From Persicitalea jodogahamensis (GTDB lineage: Bacteria > Bacteroidota > Bacteroidia > Cytophagales > Spirosomataceae), in assembly GCF_014651615.1 (NCBI RefSeq), contig NZ_BMXF01000002.1, forward strand, positions 77,675 to 141,674: a stretch of DNA of 64,000 nucleotides. Reading direction: 5' to 3'. Both the position numbers and the translations under genes were made by a program. Below, piece by piece: positions 30,188 through 39,353 of this stretch. The notes beneath the pieces were generated by a model that was not told where the DNA came from, searched no databases, and saw only the letters and a list, made by a program, of their open reading frames with translations. Every line of letters starts with the position of its first letter. Positions within the stretch are counted from its first letter, which is position 1.

Positions 30188-30784
30188 ATGGCTACTATCA
30201 CCCAACTATCGCAACTCGACCTTGACGGCACGTATTCCTACGCCGACTATCTGAAATGGGAGTTTCAGGAGCGTGTCGAGCTGCTGCGCGGTAAAATATT
30301 CCCGATGTCTCCCGCGCCGAGCGTCCGGCATCAGCAGGTATCTACCATGTTACAGGGTTTTCTTTTTAACTATTTTTTATCCACAGATTGCCGTCTATTC
30401 TCTGCACCTTTTGACGTGCGACTTTACGATCGTAAAAAGTCTCTCAAAGCCGATAAAGATATCTTTACGGTAGTACAGCCTGATCTGTGCGTGGTTTGTG
30501 ATTCGGTAAAGCTGAAAGACAACCAAAGCTGCAACGGGGCGCCCGATCTGGTCGTCGAAATTCTGTCGCCTGGCAATACCAAGCGCGAAATGAAGGACAA
30601 GTTCGAGCTCTACGAAGAAGCGGGCGTGCAGGAATATTGGCTGGTGCATCCGCTGGACGAGTCGGTGCAGATATACGTTCTCAACGAAGCCGAGCAGTAC
30701 ATTGGCTTACAACCGGCCACCGAAGTGGCGCAGTCGGTAATTTTTTCGGGATTGAGCGTGGACTTGGCGGAGGTGTTTCGTTAA
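30188..30784 (+). CDS. Uma2-family (DUF820) putative endonuclease
   Basis: 198 residues, no signal peptide. It has the restriction-endonuclease-like PD-(D/E)xK fold of the Uma2 family: 'YLKWEFQERVELLRGKIFPM' at the start, then the core 'GAPDLVVEILSPGNTKREM' with the metal-binding Asp and Glu, and 'KFELYEEAGVQEYWLVHP' after it. Family members are abundant in cyanobacteria and some Bacteroidota and are often presumed nucleases, but their targets are unknown. It stands alone between the GldA-like ATPase and the Nramp-like transporter. A second, divergent member is at 57071-57646. Confidence 0.85.
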   Translation: MATITQLSQLDLDGTYSYADYLKWEFQERVELLRGKIFPMSPAPSVRHQQVSTMLQGFLFNYFLSTDCRLFSAPFDVRLYDRKKSLKADKDIFTVVQPDLCVVCDSVKLKDNQSCNGAPDLVVEILSPGNTKREMKDKFELYEEAGVQEYWLVHPLDESVQIYVLNEAEQYIGLQPATEVAQSVIFSGLSVDLAEVFR

Positions 30785-30840
30785 CGCTAGGGTTTTCGGC
30801 TATTGAAAAAATCAATTTGATGACGCAGGGTAGTCTAACC

Positions 30841-32163
30841 TCAAACTACCTGCCAAACCCCATATCCGCTCACGACCAGAATCGACACTACGCTCAGCCA
30901 GAAGAAAACATCGTACAGCCGTGATGGCGTCAGTGATTTGGGTAGTTCGCGGTAACGGTACACCCAAGCCACCCACACGATCAGCAGTAGAAGTACTGAC
31001 GTGGCGACTCCGCCCAAAATCACCATCATCACAGGGGACTGGAAGAACAGGAAGAAGACGCACCAGGCAAAGGGGAATATCCAGGAGAATATGGCAATGG
31101 AGCGGCGGCGCTCCTGCACTGTTCCAAATGGTAGCCAACCCAACTGCCCGAAGGCATCGCCCCACACCCGCGCCCAACTCGCCGTGGCGGTGAAAAGCGT
31201 GGAGTAGAGGGCTGTGAATGCTCCCACCAGGAACAGCGTTTCGGCCCAGGGACCGAGGGTTTCGGTGAAGATTCGTGAAAGCACGCCGATCATCCGGTAG
31301 CCCTCGGGTACTTCGCCACTGCGGTGCAGGACCGCTGCCCCCAGCAGGTAGAAAGCCGCCGTCACAATAGTATAGACGACCATCGACAGCAGGGCATCGA
31401 GGTACATGACGTTGATCCAGCCTTTGGCGCGGGCCGCCCAGGCGGGGCTGCCATCGTTGGGGCCAGCGTAGGCCGCGTAACCTTTCTCGATGCACCAGTA
31501 GTTGTAGTACATGATTTCATCGCCACCCACGCCCGTGATACCGAATGCCCCGAAAGCCACGAGTACGGCCTCCGGCGGTAGTTTGAAACTCAACCCTTCC
31601 TGAATATCCAGCCAGCGAATGGCGAAAGGCGTTCCTTGTAATAATCCCAAAGAGATAAGTACCACCGACGAAAAAAGCACGATCATCACCAGCGAGCCTT
31701 TCTCGATAGGAGCGTAGTACCCGCGGTACACCAGCAGCGCGGTGACAAGTGCCGCCAGCAGCGCCCAGATATCCACAGAAAGTGCGGGCAGGGCCATGTT
31801 CAGCACGATGGCCACGCCGCCCACGATACCACCGACTTGCAGGAGTTTGAGTCCCTGCAGCGACAGCCACAGCCAGATACTCCAGTGCGCCCGCCCTAGC
31901 CGTAAGCCGGGCAGGCGGTTGAAATTGTGCATCGTGAACGTTCCGGTGTATATGGCATTCTTCCCAAATTCCAGCTGTAGCGTTACCTTGACCAGACAAC
32001 TCACCAGAATGACCCAAAAAGTCACGAAACCCGCCTTGGCTCCCAGCGTGGTGGTGGCGATCAGTTCGCCGGAGCCGACGATGGCCGCCGACATGATGAA
32101 GCCGGGGCCCAGATATTTTAATTGTCCGGCGATGGACTTTGGCGGGTCGAGGGGTTGTTGCAT
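30841..32163 (-). CDS. Nramp-related divalent cation transporter, non-canonical metal site
   Basis: 440 residues, about 11 hydrophobic helices, inner membrane. The first helix reads 'GPGFIMSAAIVGSGELIATT', which aligns with Nramp helix 1. However, the usual metal-binding D-P-G-N is replaced by V-G-S-G. Helix 6 and its loop ('VLVAFGAFGITGVGGDEIM') also lack a clear canonical M-P-H motif. Nramp-like proteins with altered sites can carry ions such as Mg2+ or Al3+ or have unknown substrates, so a manganese/iron role should not be assumed. The gene is convergent with the Uma2 gene and divergent from PBP1A; no metal regulator is next to it. Confidence 0.82.
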   Translation of the reverse strand: MQQPLDPPKSIAGQLKYLGPGFIMSAAIVGSGELIATTTLGAKAGFVTFWVILVSCLVKVTLQLEFGKNAIYTGTFTMHNFNRLPGLRLGRAHWSIWLWLSLQGLKLLQVGGIVGGVAIVLNMALPALSVDIWALLAALVTALLVYRGYYAPIEKGSLVMIVLFSSVVLISLGLLQGTPFAIRWLDIQEGLSFKLPPEAVLVAFGAFGITGVGGDEIMYYNYWCIEKGYAAYAGPNDGSPAWAARAKGWINVMYLDALLSMVVYTIVTAAFYLLGAAVLHRSGEVPEGYRMIGVLSRIFTETLGPWAETLFLVGAFTALYSTLFTATASWARVWGDAFGQLGWLPFGTVQERRRSIAIFSWIFPFAWCVFFLFFQSPVMMVILGGVATSVLLLLIVWVAWVYRYRELPKSLTPSRLYDVFFWLSVVSILVVSGYGVWQVV

Positions 32164-32329
32164 GAAACTGGAGTTCGGGGTTCGCGGTCAAAAGAAAACT
32201 ACCGGGGGTTATTACTGATTACGCTATATTTGAAGCCATTCGGTTTCTTGACCTGGCAAGGCAAGAATTCAACCAGGCACGCGTTTTTAGGCGTAATCCA
32301 ACTCACTTTTGATCTGACTCCGACAATTT

Positions 32330-34681
32330 TTGAGAAATTTTGTAAAAAAAACCTGGCAAACAGTTAATCGACGCAGTCGCGGGCGTTTTTTTCGATTGCT
32401 ATTGTTCTTTGGAGGCGCTTTTGCAGCCATTATCGTTTCGTTGGGCGTTGCGTTTTACCTTTTCGTTATCATGGGTTTCTTCGGCGACATGCCGTCGCGC
32501 CGCGAGTTGCAGGACAAGCGCAACGACACCGCCTCCGAGGTTTATTCTGCCGACAGCGTCTTGCTGGGAAGGTACTTCCTCTACGACCGAACGAACATTG
32601 CCTACCGTGACATCGACACCACGGTCATTGAGGCGCTGGTCGCGACCGAAGATGCCCGTTTCTATCGGCACCATGGTGTCGATTCGCGTAGTTTGGCGCG
32701 GGTAGTTATCAAGAGCATTTTATTGCAGAAGGAAAGTTCGGGTGGGGGAAGTACCCTCACGCAGCAGCTAATCAAGAACCTGTATCCCCGTCGGGATTAC
32801 TGGATTTTGGATATGCCAATCAACAAGGCCCGGGAAATGGTCCTGGCCCGGCGGCTGGAATCGGTATACACCAAACCGGAAATTCTGGAACTGTACCTGA
32901 ATACCGTCTCCTTCGGTGGGACGATTTTCGGCGTAGAGCGTGCGGCGAAGTACTTTTTCAATACTACCGCCAAAAAACTCAAACCCGAACAGGCTGCCGT
33001 GCTGGTCGGGATGCTGAAAGCCACTACTTCCTATAATCCAAAAAATCATCCCGAACGCGCCAAGACGAGGCGCAATGTAGTACTGTCGCAAATGGCCAAG
33101 TACGGGTACCTCACGCCCGAGGAGGCTGATTCTTTGAAGAAACTGGCTTTGGTCACTAAAAAGGAAAAAGTCGATAAAAAGAAGGAGGAGCAAAATCTCG
33201 CTCCCTATTTCCGCGAGCAACTGCGCGTGGAACTGGCTGAGTGGTGCAGCAATCAGTATAAGCGCAACGGCGATGCTTACAACCTTTACACCGACGGGCT
33301 GAAAATATATACCACGCTGGACTCCAAGCTTCAGCGCGAAGCCGAGCGGGCGGTTGCAAAGCGCATGGCCAGTCTGCAAAAGCAATTCAATGCGCACTGG
33401 CAGGGGCGTGAACCCTGGGGTAATGATAAGTCCGTGCTGCAAAACGCCATGCGTCGCTCGCCGCACTACCGGCGGATGAAGGCAGCGGGGGCTTCCGAAG
33501 AAGAAATTGAGAAAGCTTTCCAAAAGCGCGTGCCTATGACACTATACGGCTGGAACGGCTCCTTCCGCCGCACGATGAGCCCCATGGATTCGCTGGCTTA
33601 CTACGAAAAATTCCTGAACACGGGTATGGTGTCAATGGAGCCCGAAACGGGTTACGTGCGGGCGTGGGTCGGCGGGATCAACCACAACCTGTTCAAGTAC
33701 GACCACGTCACCTCCAAGCGGCAGGTCGGCTCTACGTTCAAGCCGATTCTGTACGCCGCCGCTCTGGAAAAAGGCGTGCAGCCCTGCAAGTACATCGAAA
33801 ACAAACTGACGACCTACGAACAGTTCGAGAATTGGTCGCCGCAGAATGCCGACAACAAGTACGGTGGACGCTACTCGATGGAAGGGGCCTTGTCCAATTC
33901 CGTCAATACCGTCTCGGCCCAGTTGATCCTGAATGTGGGCGTGCCGTACACCGTCCGGCTGGCCCGTGACCTGGGTATCCACAGTGACCTGCCGCCCGTG
34001 CCATCGCTGGCGCTGGGTACGGCGGACATTTCGCTGCTCGAGATGGTGGGAGCCTACACGGCCTTCGCCAACGAAGGGCGCATCAGCGAACCAGTGTACG
34101 TGACCAAAATTGTGGATCGGAATGGGAAGGCACTACGCGAAAGCGAGCCGCAGCGACGCCGCGAAGTACTATCGCCCGACAACGCGGCCATTATGCTGCA
34201 CATGATGCAGGCGGTAGTCAACGAGGGCAGCGGCTCTGGACTTCGCTCGACCTTCGGCCTTTCTCTTGATATAGCGGGCAAGACGGGTACTACCCAAAAT
34301 CAGACGGACGGCTGGTTCATCGGTATTACGCCGGGTCTGGTCACGGGCGTGTGGGTCGGTGGCGAAAGCCCGCTGGTGCGCTTCCGCAGCCTGAGCATGG
34401 GCCAGGGTTCGCGTACGGCTTTGCCGATCTGGGGAGAATTTACGTCGCGGCTGGTCAGGCTGGGGTATTATTCCAAAAAAGTACCTTTCGCCCCGTTATC
34501 CGAACGATTGGAGAATCGCCTGAACTGTGCACCCTACCTCGAAGACGAGCCGACGTTTTTTGACAAAGTGAGGGACGTGTTGCCTTTCAATTTTCCTACC
34601 AAAGAAGAACGACAAGAGAAGAAAAAAGACCGAAAAGAACGTCGCGCGGAAAGACGGGCCGAGCGCAAGCGGAATAACTGA
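32330..34681 (+). CDS. Penicillin-binding protein 1A (bifunctional)
   Basis: 783 residues. It polymerises and crosslinks peptidoglycan at the inner membrane, facing the periplasm. The TTG at 32330 is chosen as start because it includes the basic N-terminus and transmembrane helix (about 23-50); the first ATG downstream would remove them. The GT51 domain has the catalytic Glu107 in 'ATEDARFYRHHG' and 'GGSTLTQQLIKNL'. The transpeptidase has Ser468 in 'GSTFKP', 'SNSVN' and 'KTGTT'. The C-terminus is a highly charged Lys/Arg/Glu tail of about 35 residues. It is convergent with the MutS-like gene. Confidence 0.93.
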   Translation: MRNFVKKTWQTVNRRSRGRFFRLLLFFGGAFAAIIVSLGVAFYLFVIMGFFGDMPSRRELQDKRNDTASEVYSADSVLLGRYFLYDRTNIAYRDIDTTVIEALVATEDARFYRHHGVDSRSLARVVIKSILLQKESSGGGSTLTQQLIKNLYPRRDYWILDMPINKAREMVLARRLESVYTKPEILELYLNTVSFGGTIFGVERAAKYFFNTTAKKLKPEQAAVLVGMLKATTSYNPKNHPERAKTRRNVVLSQMAKYGYLTPEEADSLKKLALVTKKEKVDKKKEEQNLAPYFREQLRVELAEWCSNQYKRNGDAYNLYTDGLKIYTTLDSKLQREAERAVAKRMASLQKQFNAHWQGREPWGNDKSVLQNAMRRSPHYRRMKAAGASEEEIEKAFQKRVPMTLYGWNGSFRRTMSPMDSLAYYEKFLNTGMVSMEPETGYVRAWVGGINHNLFKYDHVTSKRQVGSTFKPILYAAALEKGVQPCKYIENKLTTYEQFENWSPQNADNKYGGRYSMEGALSNSVNTVSAQLILNVGVPYTVRLARDLGIHSDLPPVPSLALGTADISLLEMVGAYTAFANEGRISEPVYVTKIVDRNGKALRESEPQRRREVLSPDNAAIMLHMMQAVVNEGSGSGLRSTFGLSLDIAGKTGTTQNQTDGWFIGITPGLVTGVWVGGESPLVRFRSLSMGQGSRTALPIWGEFTSRLVRLGYYSKKVPFAPLSERLENRLNCAPYLEDEPTFFDKVRDVLPFNFPTKEERQEKKKDRKERRAERRAERKRNN

Positions 34682-34774
34682 TAAACAGTGGGCAGGAAGA
34701 ACGGCGAAAAATTTCTGTACTTTACTTCGTGAGATCAGTTTTTTCTGTGGAAGATCATGGTTCCCCTTTTGAAT

Positions 34775-36091
34775 TTATTGCAAACAGGAAAGTACCTCCG
34801 TCTGATTCAAGAGCAGCAGGCCGGTTTGTTCTTCGGTTATACCCTTCTCTATTCGGTGTGTAAACACAAGCTTTCCTTCCACTACTTTGGTTTTGAAGCA
34901 ATTAAATTGCACACCAGTATTCTTTTCATAAGGAGCTCCCAATTGGACAAGATGGGAAGAAATCAAAAACAGGCTACCCGATTGCCGGACGAGGGTATCG
35001 ATTACCTGGCGGGCGCACATGAAGGCATCCTGTGGATTGGTCCCTCTAAATAGCTCATCGGCCAGCAAAAATACCCTTTGTTCCTCCGCTATGGCCTGAG
35101 CCACTTCTTTAATCCGAATGAGCTCAGTATAAAAATGACTGTACCCCAGATCCAGACTGTCGCTTAAATGAATGCTTGTCATCAGACGATCGAAGAGACT
35201 GAGAGAAGCGGTGCGGGCCGGCACAGGCAGTCCCAGGTGAGCCAGGTAAAGTACCAGGCCGCAGGTTTTCAAAAAGGTAGTTTTTCCACTCATATTCCCT
35301 CCCGTCAGCAGCGTCAGCCGTTGGGGAAAGGCAAGGGAGAAGTCGTTTCCAACAGCTACCTCGTCACTGAGCAGCGGATGCTTCATATCCATGACGCTGA
35401 ATGTTGGTTCTTGAGTTTGAACAAACGACGGGTAAACCCAACGGACTGTTTGCAGAAAGCGGGCGATGCCGCAGTACGCATCGAGCTGATAAAAAACGGC
35501 CAGCACCGCTTTGACCTGATTTACGTACTTCTGCCTCAAAAAGAAATCAACTTCTATCATCGAAATCAGGTTGAGCTTAGTCGTCAGTGTCGGCTGGGCG
35601 TGATCGAAAAAGTCTCGTAGTACCTTCGCATGGTTTAGCAATTCATGGGGCAACTGATCGGAGTCGCGCCACCAGGCTGTCTTTTCGCCAATCATCCTAA
35701 GTACTTTTTGCAAAGCGGTAGTACCTGACAGCAGTCGGTAAAAATCATGCGTACTAAACCACCGGTACCACAGGGACAACCGGTAACGATTGAACCAGGT
35801 TTTTGCCGAATTCCAGGCCAAGTTGCTATCCAGATGGTTGTGGGACGCGGTTAAATAGCTCTTCGGAATATCAAACTCTATCTCAGGCAGATTGGCAGAA
35901 ATATATTGAAGTAGTTTTTGGCGTTGTAGAATTTCCGGTAGGGTACCCAGCGGCGTGCTTAAAAGCTGCTGTATATGGTCTTTTCCCGAATGCGTATAGG
36001 CTCGATTGAGTAGGTCCAAAACACTGCGTTCGCCCACCTCACGTGGGAGAATCTGAAGTTCGTGCAGTGTATGGGCAGCAAGGGCTTTCAC
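34775..36091 (-). CDS. MutS-like ATPase (MutS domain V family)
   Basis: 438 residues, cytoplasmic. The second half is a MutS-type ABC ATPase: Walker A 'LTGGNMSGKTT' (Lys270), signature-like 'SHFYTELIRIKEV', Walker B 'VFLLADELFRGTNP' and a switch His in 'SSHLVQL'. The first half is helical, like the lever/clamp region. The N-terminal mismatch-recognition and connector domains of true MutS are absent, as are the Smr domain and length of MutS2. Short MutS-like proteins of this kind are common in Bacteroidota; their role is not established and mismatch repair should not be assumed. Confidence 0.85.
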   Translation of the reverse strand: MKALAAHTLHELQILPREVGERSVLDLLNRAYTHSGKDHIQQLLSTPLGTLPEILQRQKLLQYISANLPEIEFDIPKSYLTASHNHLDSNLAWNSAKTWFNRYRLSLWYRWFSTHDFYRLLSGTTALQKVLRMIGEKTAWWRDSDQLPHELLNHAKVLRDFFDHAQPTLTTKLNLISMIEVDFFLRQKYVNQVKAVLAVFYQLDAYCGIARFLQTVRWVYPSFVQTQEPTFSVMDMKHPLLSDEVAVGNDFSLAFPQRLTLLTGGNMSGKTTFLKTCGLVLYLAHLGLPVPARTASLSLFDRLMTSIHLSDSLDLGYSHFYTELIRIKEVAQAIAEEQRVFLLADELFRGTNPQDAFMCARQVIDTLVRQSGSLFLISSHLVQLGAPYEKNTGVQFNCFKTKVVEGKLVFTHRIEKGITEEQTGLLLLNQTEVLSCLQ

Positions 36092-36339
36092 AAGTCGGTG
36101 TTTTTACAAACATAAGGTAATGTCCGGCGGGGCGTCTGTTAAAATTTCTTAAAGGCGTTTTTGGACAGTGTATTTCTCTGTTTGGGAGAAGAATAGCGCT
36201 TACGGATATAGGGTTTCTGGCTGCTGCTGGTACTTCTGAGGGTTTTTACTTGTGAGACAATACGATGGATAAAAAACCAAATTTCGATTCCCAACAAAAA
36301 TCAGTAATTTAGCCCAAAACTAAACCAACCAATACCATC

Positions 36340-36801
36340 ATGGCCCAATACAACCTGAAAATCAACGGCCAAACCTACAAGGCCGACGTCGAGCCGGATA
36401 CGCCGTTGCTGTGGGTTTTGCGCGACAGCCTCGGGCTGGTCGGCACCAAATACGGCTGCGGCATCGCGCAGTGCGGCGCCTGCACCGTCCACGTCAACGA
36501 CTCGGCCACGCGCTCCTGCGTAATGCCCGTGTCGGCCGTCGGCGACTCCAAAGTGACGACCATCGAAGGTCTTTCCGAGAAAGGCGACCACCCCGTGCAG
36601 CAGGCCTGGAACGAAGTGGATGTGCCACAGTGCGGCTACTGCCAGGCGGGCCAGATTATGACCGCCGCCGCGCTTCTGAAGCGGAACGCCAAGCCCAGCG
36701 ACAAGCAAATCGAAAACGCGATGAACGGCAACCTTTGCCGCTGTGGTACCTACCACCGCATCCGCGAAGCCGTGAAAGTAGCCTCCACCAAAACCAACTA
36801 A
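36340..36801 (+). CDS. (2Fe-2S) subunit of a molybdenum hydroxylase (IorA-like)
   Basis: 153 residues. It transfers electrons from the molybdenum subunit through two [2Fe-2S] clusters. The plant-type ferredoxin cluster ligands are in '[13 protein letters not shown]' plus a later Cys in 'RSCVMP'; the second cluster is held by 'CGYCQAGQ' and 'CRCGTYHRI'. The small size without an FAD domain fits the isoquinoline 1-oxidoreductase/aldehyde oxidase small subunit type. It precedes the large subunit by 3 bp, so the two are co-translated. No separate FAD subunit or cytochrome c gene follows, so the electron acceptor is unknown. Confidence 0.92.
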   Translation: MAQYNLKINGQTYKADVEPDTPLLWVLRDSLGLVGTKYGCGIAQCGACTVHVNDSATRSCVMPVSAVGDSKVTTIEGLSEKGDHPVQQAWNEVDVPQCGYCQAGQIMTAAALLKRNAKPSDKQIENAMNGNLCRCGTYHRIREAVKVASTKTN

Positions 36802-36804
36802 GCC

Positions 36805-38952
36805 ATGTCCAACCTGACCAATACCAACCGACGCGATTTCATGAAGCTGGCGGCCACGGCGGGCGGTGGCGTACTGCTGGGATTTCACTGGCGCAATGCC
36901 GACGCCAAACCCGCCGTCCTCGACGCGGCGGCGGAAGCTGCGGCCCCGAGCATTGAATTCAACAGCTACCTGGCCGTCGCGCCCGATGGCAAAATCACCA
37001 TTTTCTCGCCGAACCCCGAAGTGGGGCAGGGGATCAAAACCGCCTTCCCGATCGTGGTCGCCGAAGAACTCGACGTCGATTGGCAGCAAGTCCACGTGGC
37101 GCAGGCCCCGCTGGACACGGTGAAATTCCAACGGCAGGTGGCAGGCGGAAGCGGCTCCATTCCGCACTCGTGGAAACGTCTGCGCCAGGCCGGAGCCACC
37201 GCCCGGCAGTTGTTTATCAATACCGCTGCTCAGCGCTGGGGTGTGGCACCCGAGCAATGCACTACCGAAAGTGGCGCAGTGTTGCTAAAAGGCTCCAAAA
37301 AGAAACTGACCTACGGCGAACTGGCCGAGGAAGCCGCCAAGATGCCCACGCCCACCGACGTGCCGCTGAAAGATCCCAAGGATTTTAAGCTGATTGGTTC
37401 GTCCATTCGTAATGTGGACAATCAGGACATCATTACGGGCAAGCCGTTGTTCGGGCTGGACTTCACCCGTGAGGGCATGTTGTATGCCGTAGTGGAGCGT
37501 CCCAAAGCATTCGGTATGAAGCTGAAATCGGTGGATTCCGCTGCGGCCAAAGCCGTGCCTGGCATCGTGGACGTGGTGACCTTCGACAACAGCGTGGCCG
37601 TGGTGGGCAAATCTACCTGGCAGGTGATGAAGGCCCGCAAGGCGTTGAAAATTGATTACGAAAAGGAAGCCGCACTGGAAAGTACCAGCGACCACGACCG
37701 GATTTTCGATGAATTGCTCAACTCCGACAAAAATGAAGTACGTCGGAAGGAGGGCGACGTGGACAAGGCGTTCAAAAGCGCCGCCAAGGTCGTCAAGAGC
37801 GAGTACCAGTGTCCGTTCCTGTCGCACGCGCCGATGGAACCGATGAACTTCTTTGCCCACGTCCGTCCCGACGGCGCCGAGCTCATTGGTCCGACCCAGA
37901 CGCCGGAACGCGCGCAGGGCGAAGCCGCCAAGTTCCTGGGCATTCCCAAAGAAAAAATTACGGTCGATATGACCCGCATGGGTGGTGGCTTTGGCCGTCG
38001 TTTGGCCGCCGACTTCGTGATGGAAGCGGTGAAAATATCGGCCCTGACCAAAGCACCGATCAAGCTCATTTGGTCGCGGGAGGACGATATGACGGGCGGC
38101 GATTACCGCCCGGCGGTGAAGTACCGCTTCGAGGCCGCCCTCGATGACAAAGGCAACATGATTGGCTACAAGCTGCGCGGCGCGGGCATCAACGCTGGTA
38201 ACCCCACCCGGGAGAATAACTTCCCGGCGGGCGCGGTGGACAACCTGCTGATCGACTCCGCCGAACATAAGTCAGCCATCACAACGGGGCCTTGGCGCGC
38301 GCCGATCACTAACTTCCTGGCTGCCGCCGAGCAGTCGTTCCTGGACGAAGTGGCGCAGGCCGCCGGGAAAGATCCGATCCAGTTCCGTCTGGAATTATTG
38401 GAAAAAGCCAAAACGGCTCCGGCGGGCGACGTGCGGTACGATGTGGATCGCATGATTGCGGTGACCAAACTCGCCGCCGAGAAATCGAACTGGGGCAAAG
38501 ACAAAACAAAGAACCAGGGTTTCAGCCTGTACTACTCGCACCTCTCGTACGTGGCGCAGGTCGGTGAGGTCGAGATGAAGGCGGGCAAGCCGGAACTGAC
38601 CAAAATCATCGCCGCCGTGGACTGCGGCATTGTGATCAACCAAAGCGGTGCCCGGCAGCAGGTGATGGGCGGCGTGGTGGATGGCTTCGGCCACGCGATG
38701 TACGGCAGCCTCAGCTTTACCGATGGCGTACCCGACCAGAGCAATTTCAACAAGTACCGCATCATCCGGATGCAGGAAATTCCCGAAGTGGAGGTGCATT
38801 TCGTGGACAACGGCATCGACCCCACCGGCCTCGGCGAACCCGCCCTGCCCCCCACGGGCGGTGCGGTGGCCAACGCTTTCTTCAAAGCCACCGGCAAGCG
38901 GTTGTACAAGCAGCCGTTTATTGAGGGGTTGAGTGGGAAGGTGGAGAGTTGA
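36805..38952 (+). CDS. Molybdopterin-binding subunit of a molybdenum hydroxylase (IorB-like), Tat-exported
   Basis: 715 residues. It begins with a twin-arginine signal ('NRRDFMKLAATAGGG'), so the folded holoenzyme is probably exported to the periplasm with the small subunit. Molybdopterin-contact motifs include 'PNPEVGQGIKTAFPIVVAEEL', 'GGGFGRRLAADFV' and the catalytic glutamate region 'GLGEPALPPTGGAVANA'. The best family match is isoquinoline 1-oxidoreductase beta subunit/aldehyde dehydrogenase of the xanthine dehydrogenase superfamily; the real substrate is unknown. A strong terminator lies 38 bp after the stop, so the operon is just these two genes. Confidence 0.9.
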   Translation: MSNLTNTNRRDFMKLAATAGGGVLLGFHWRNADAKPAVLDAAAEAAAPSIEFNSYLAVAPDGKITIFSPNPEVGQGIKTAFPIVVAEELDVDWQQVHVAQAPLDTVKFQRQVAGGSGSIPHSWKRLRQAGATARQLFINTAAQRWGVAPEQCTTESGAVLLKGSKKKLTYGELAEEAAKMPTPTDVPLKDPKDFKLIGSSIRNVDNQDIITGKPLFGLDFTREGMLYAVVERPKAFGMKLKSVDSAAAKAVPGIVDVVTFDNSVAVVGKSTWQVMKARKALKIDYEKEAALESTSDHDRIFDELLNSDKNEVRRKEGDVDKAFKSAAKVVKSEYQCPFLSHAPMEPMNFFAHVRPDGAELIGPTQTPERAQGEAAKFLGIPKEKITVDMTRMGGGFGRRLAADFVMEAVKISALTKAPIKLIWSREDDMTGGDYRPAVKYRFEAALDDKGNMIGYKLRGAGINAGNPTRENNFPAGAVDNLLIDSAEHKSAITTGPWRAPITNFLAAAEQSFLDEVAQAAGKDPIQFRLELLEKAKTAPAGDVRYDVDRMIAVTKLAAEKSNWGKDKTKNQGFSLYYSHLSYVAQVGEVEMKAGKPELTKIIAAVDCGIVINQSGARQQVMGGVVDGFGHAMYGSLSFTDGVPDQSNFNKYRIIRMQEIPEVEVHFVDNGIDPTGLGEPALPPTGGAVANAFFKATGKRLYKQPFIEGLSGKVES

Positions 38953-38990
38953 GTCTTTACTTGACTTTTTTGGTGTACTTATAATGTTAG

Positions 38991-39019
38991 AAGCCCGGTC
39001 GGTTTGACCGGGCTTTTTT
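38991..39019 (+). terminator. Factor-independent terminator
   Basis: A perfect 10-bp stem AAGCCCGGTC / GACCGGGCTT with loop GGTTT is followed by a run of T residues. It lies 38 bp downstream of the molybdopterin subunit stop codon and ends that two-gene operon. Confidence 0.9.
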
Positions 39020-39116
39020 GTATTTTACGCTGGGTTTGGATGGCCGCCCGGAGGATAATGGGATAGTTGTCACCGTGCAAGGCTCCACTCGGCGGAGCCG
39101 AGCGACTGCATGCGGC

Positions 39117-39240
39117 ATCTTTGAAAATGGATAAAACGGCTATCAGTATTCCGCATACTGGCCTTCGTCAAAACACTCAATGGCGGGCTGCTAGCCTTCG
39201 CCGAGGCCCGGCTTAACAACTATGGTGACCTCGGGGAACA
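39117..39240 (+). pseudogene. Remnant of a sialidase gene (5' part)
   Basis: The DNA aligns with the intact sialidase from about 19422 to 19545. Shared blocks include TTTGAAAATGGA, AAAACGGCTA and GCCTTCGCCGA, as well as the coding pattern for 'F-E-N-G', 'YRIP'-like and 'LLAFAEAR'. The relic carries in-frame stops (the 'GGATAAAACGG' stretch reads through a TAA) and several substitutions, and has neither start nor downstream Asp-box region. It is a short leftover of a duplicated or deleted copy, about 19.7 kb from the intact gene, and lies just upstream of an AT-rich gene. Confidence 0.78.
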
Positions 39241-39353
39241 CATTCGAAAAAACTGTAAAAAACCAATACTAGTTTTGATTCTTGGAAATACTTCGCAGCG
39301 TGCTCTGTTGCTGCAAAAAGTACCAAAGAATCAAAAGTGTTAGCACATCTGTA

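Noticed and set aside
32330-34681. A later ATG start (about 32471) for PBP1A
   Set aside because: It would remove the basic N-terminus and membrane anchor required in this family; the TTG start keeps them.
34775-36091. Identification as MutS or MutS2
   Set aside because: The mismatch-recognition domains of MutS and the length and Smr domain of MutS2 are missing; only the MutS-type ATPase half is clear.
36301-38268. Minus-strand ORFs of 318 and 327 codons
   Set aside because: They are His- and Gly-rich shadows antisense to the molybdenum hydroxylase genes, which carry clear cofactor motifs.
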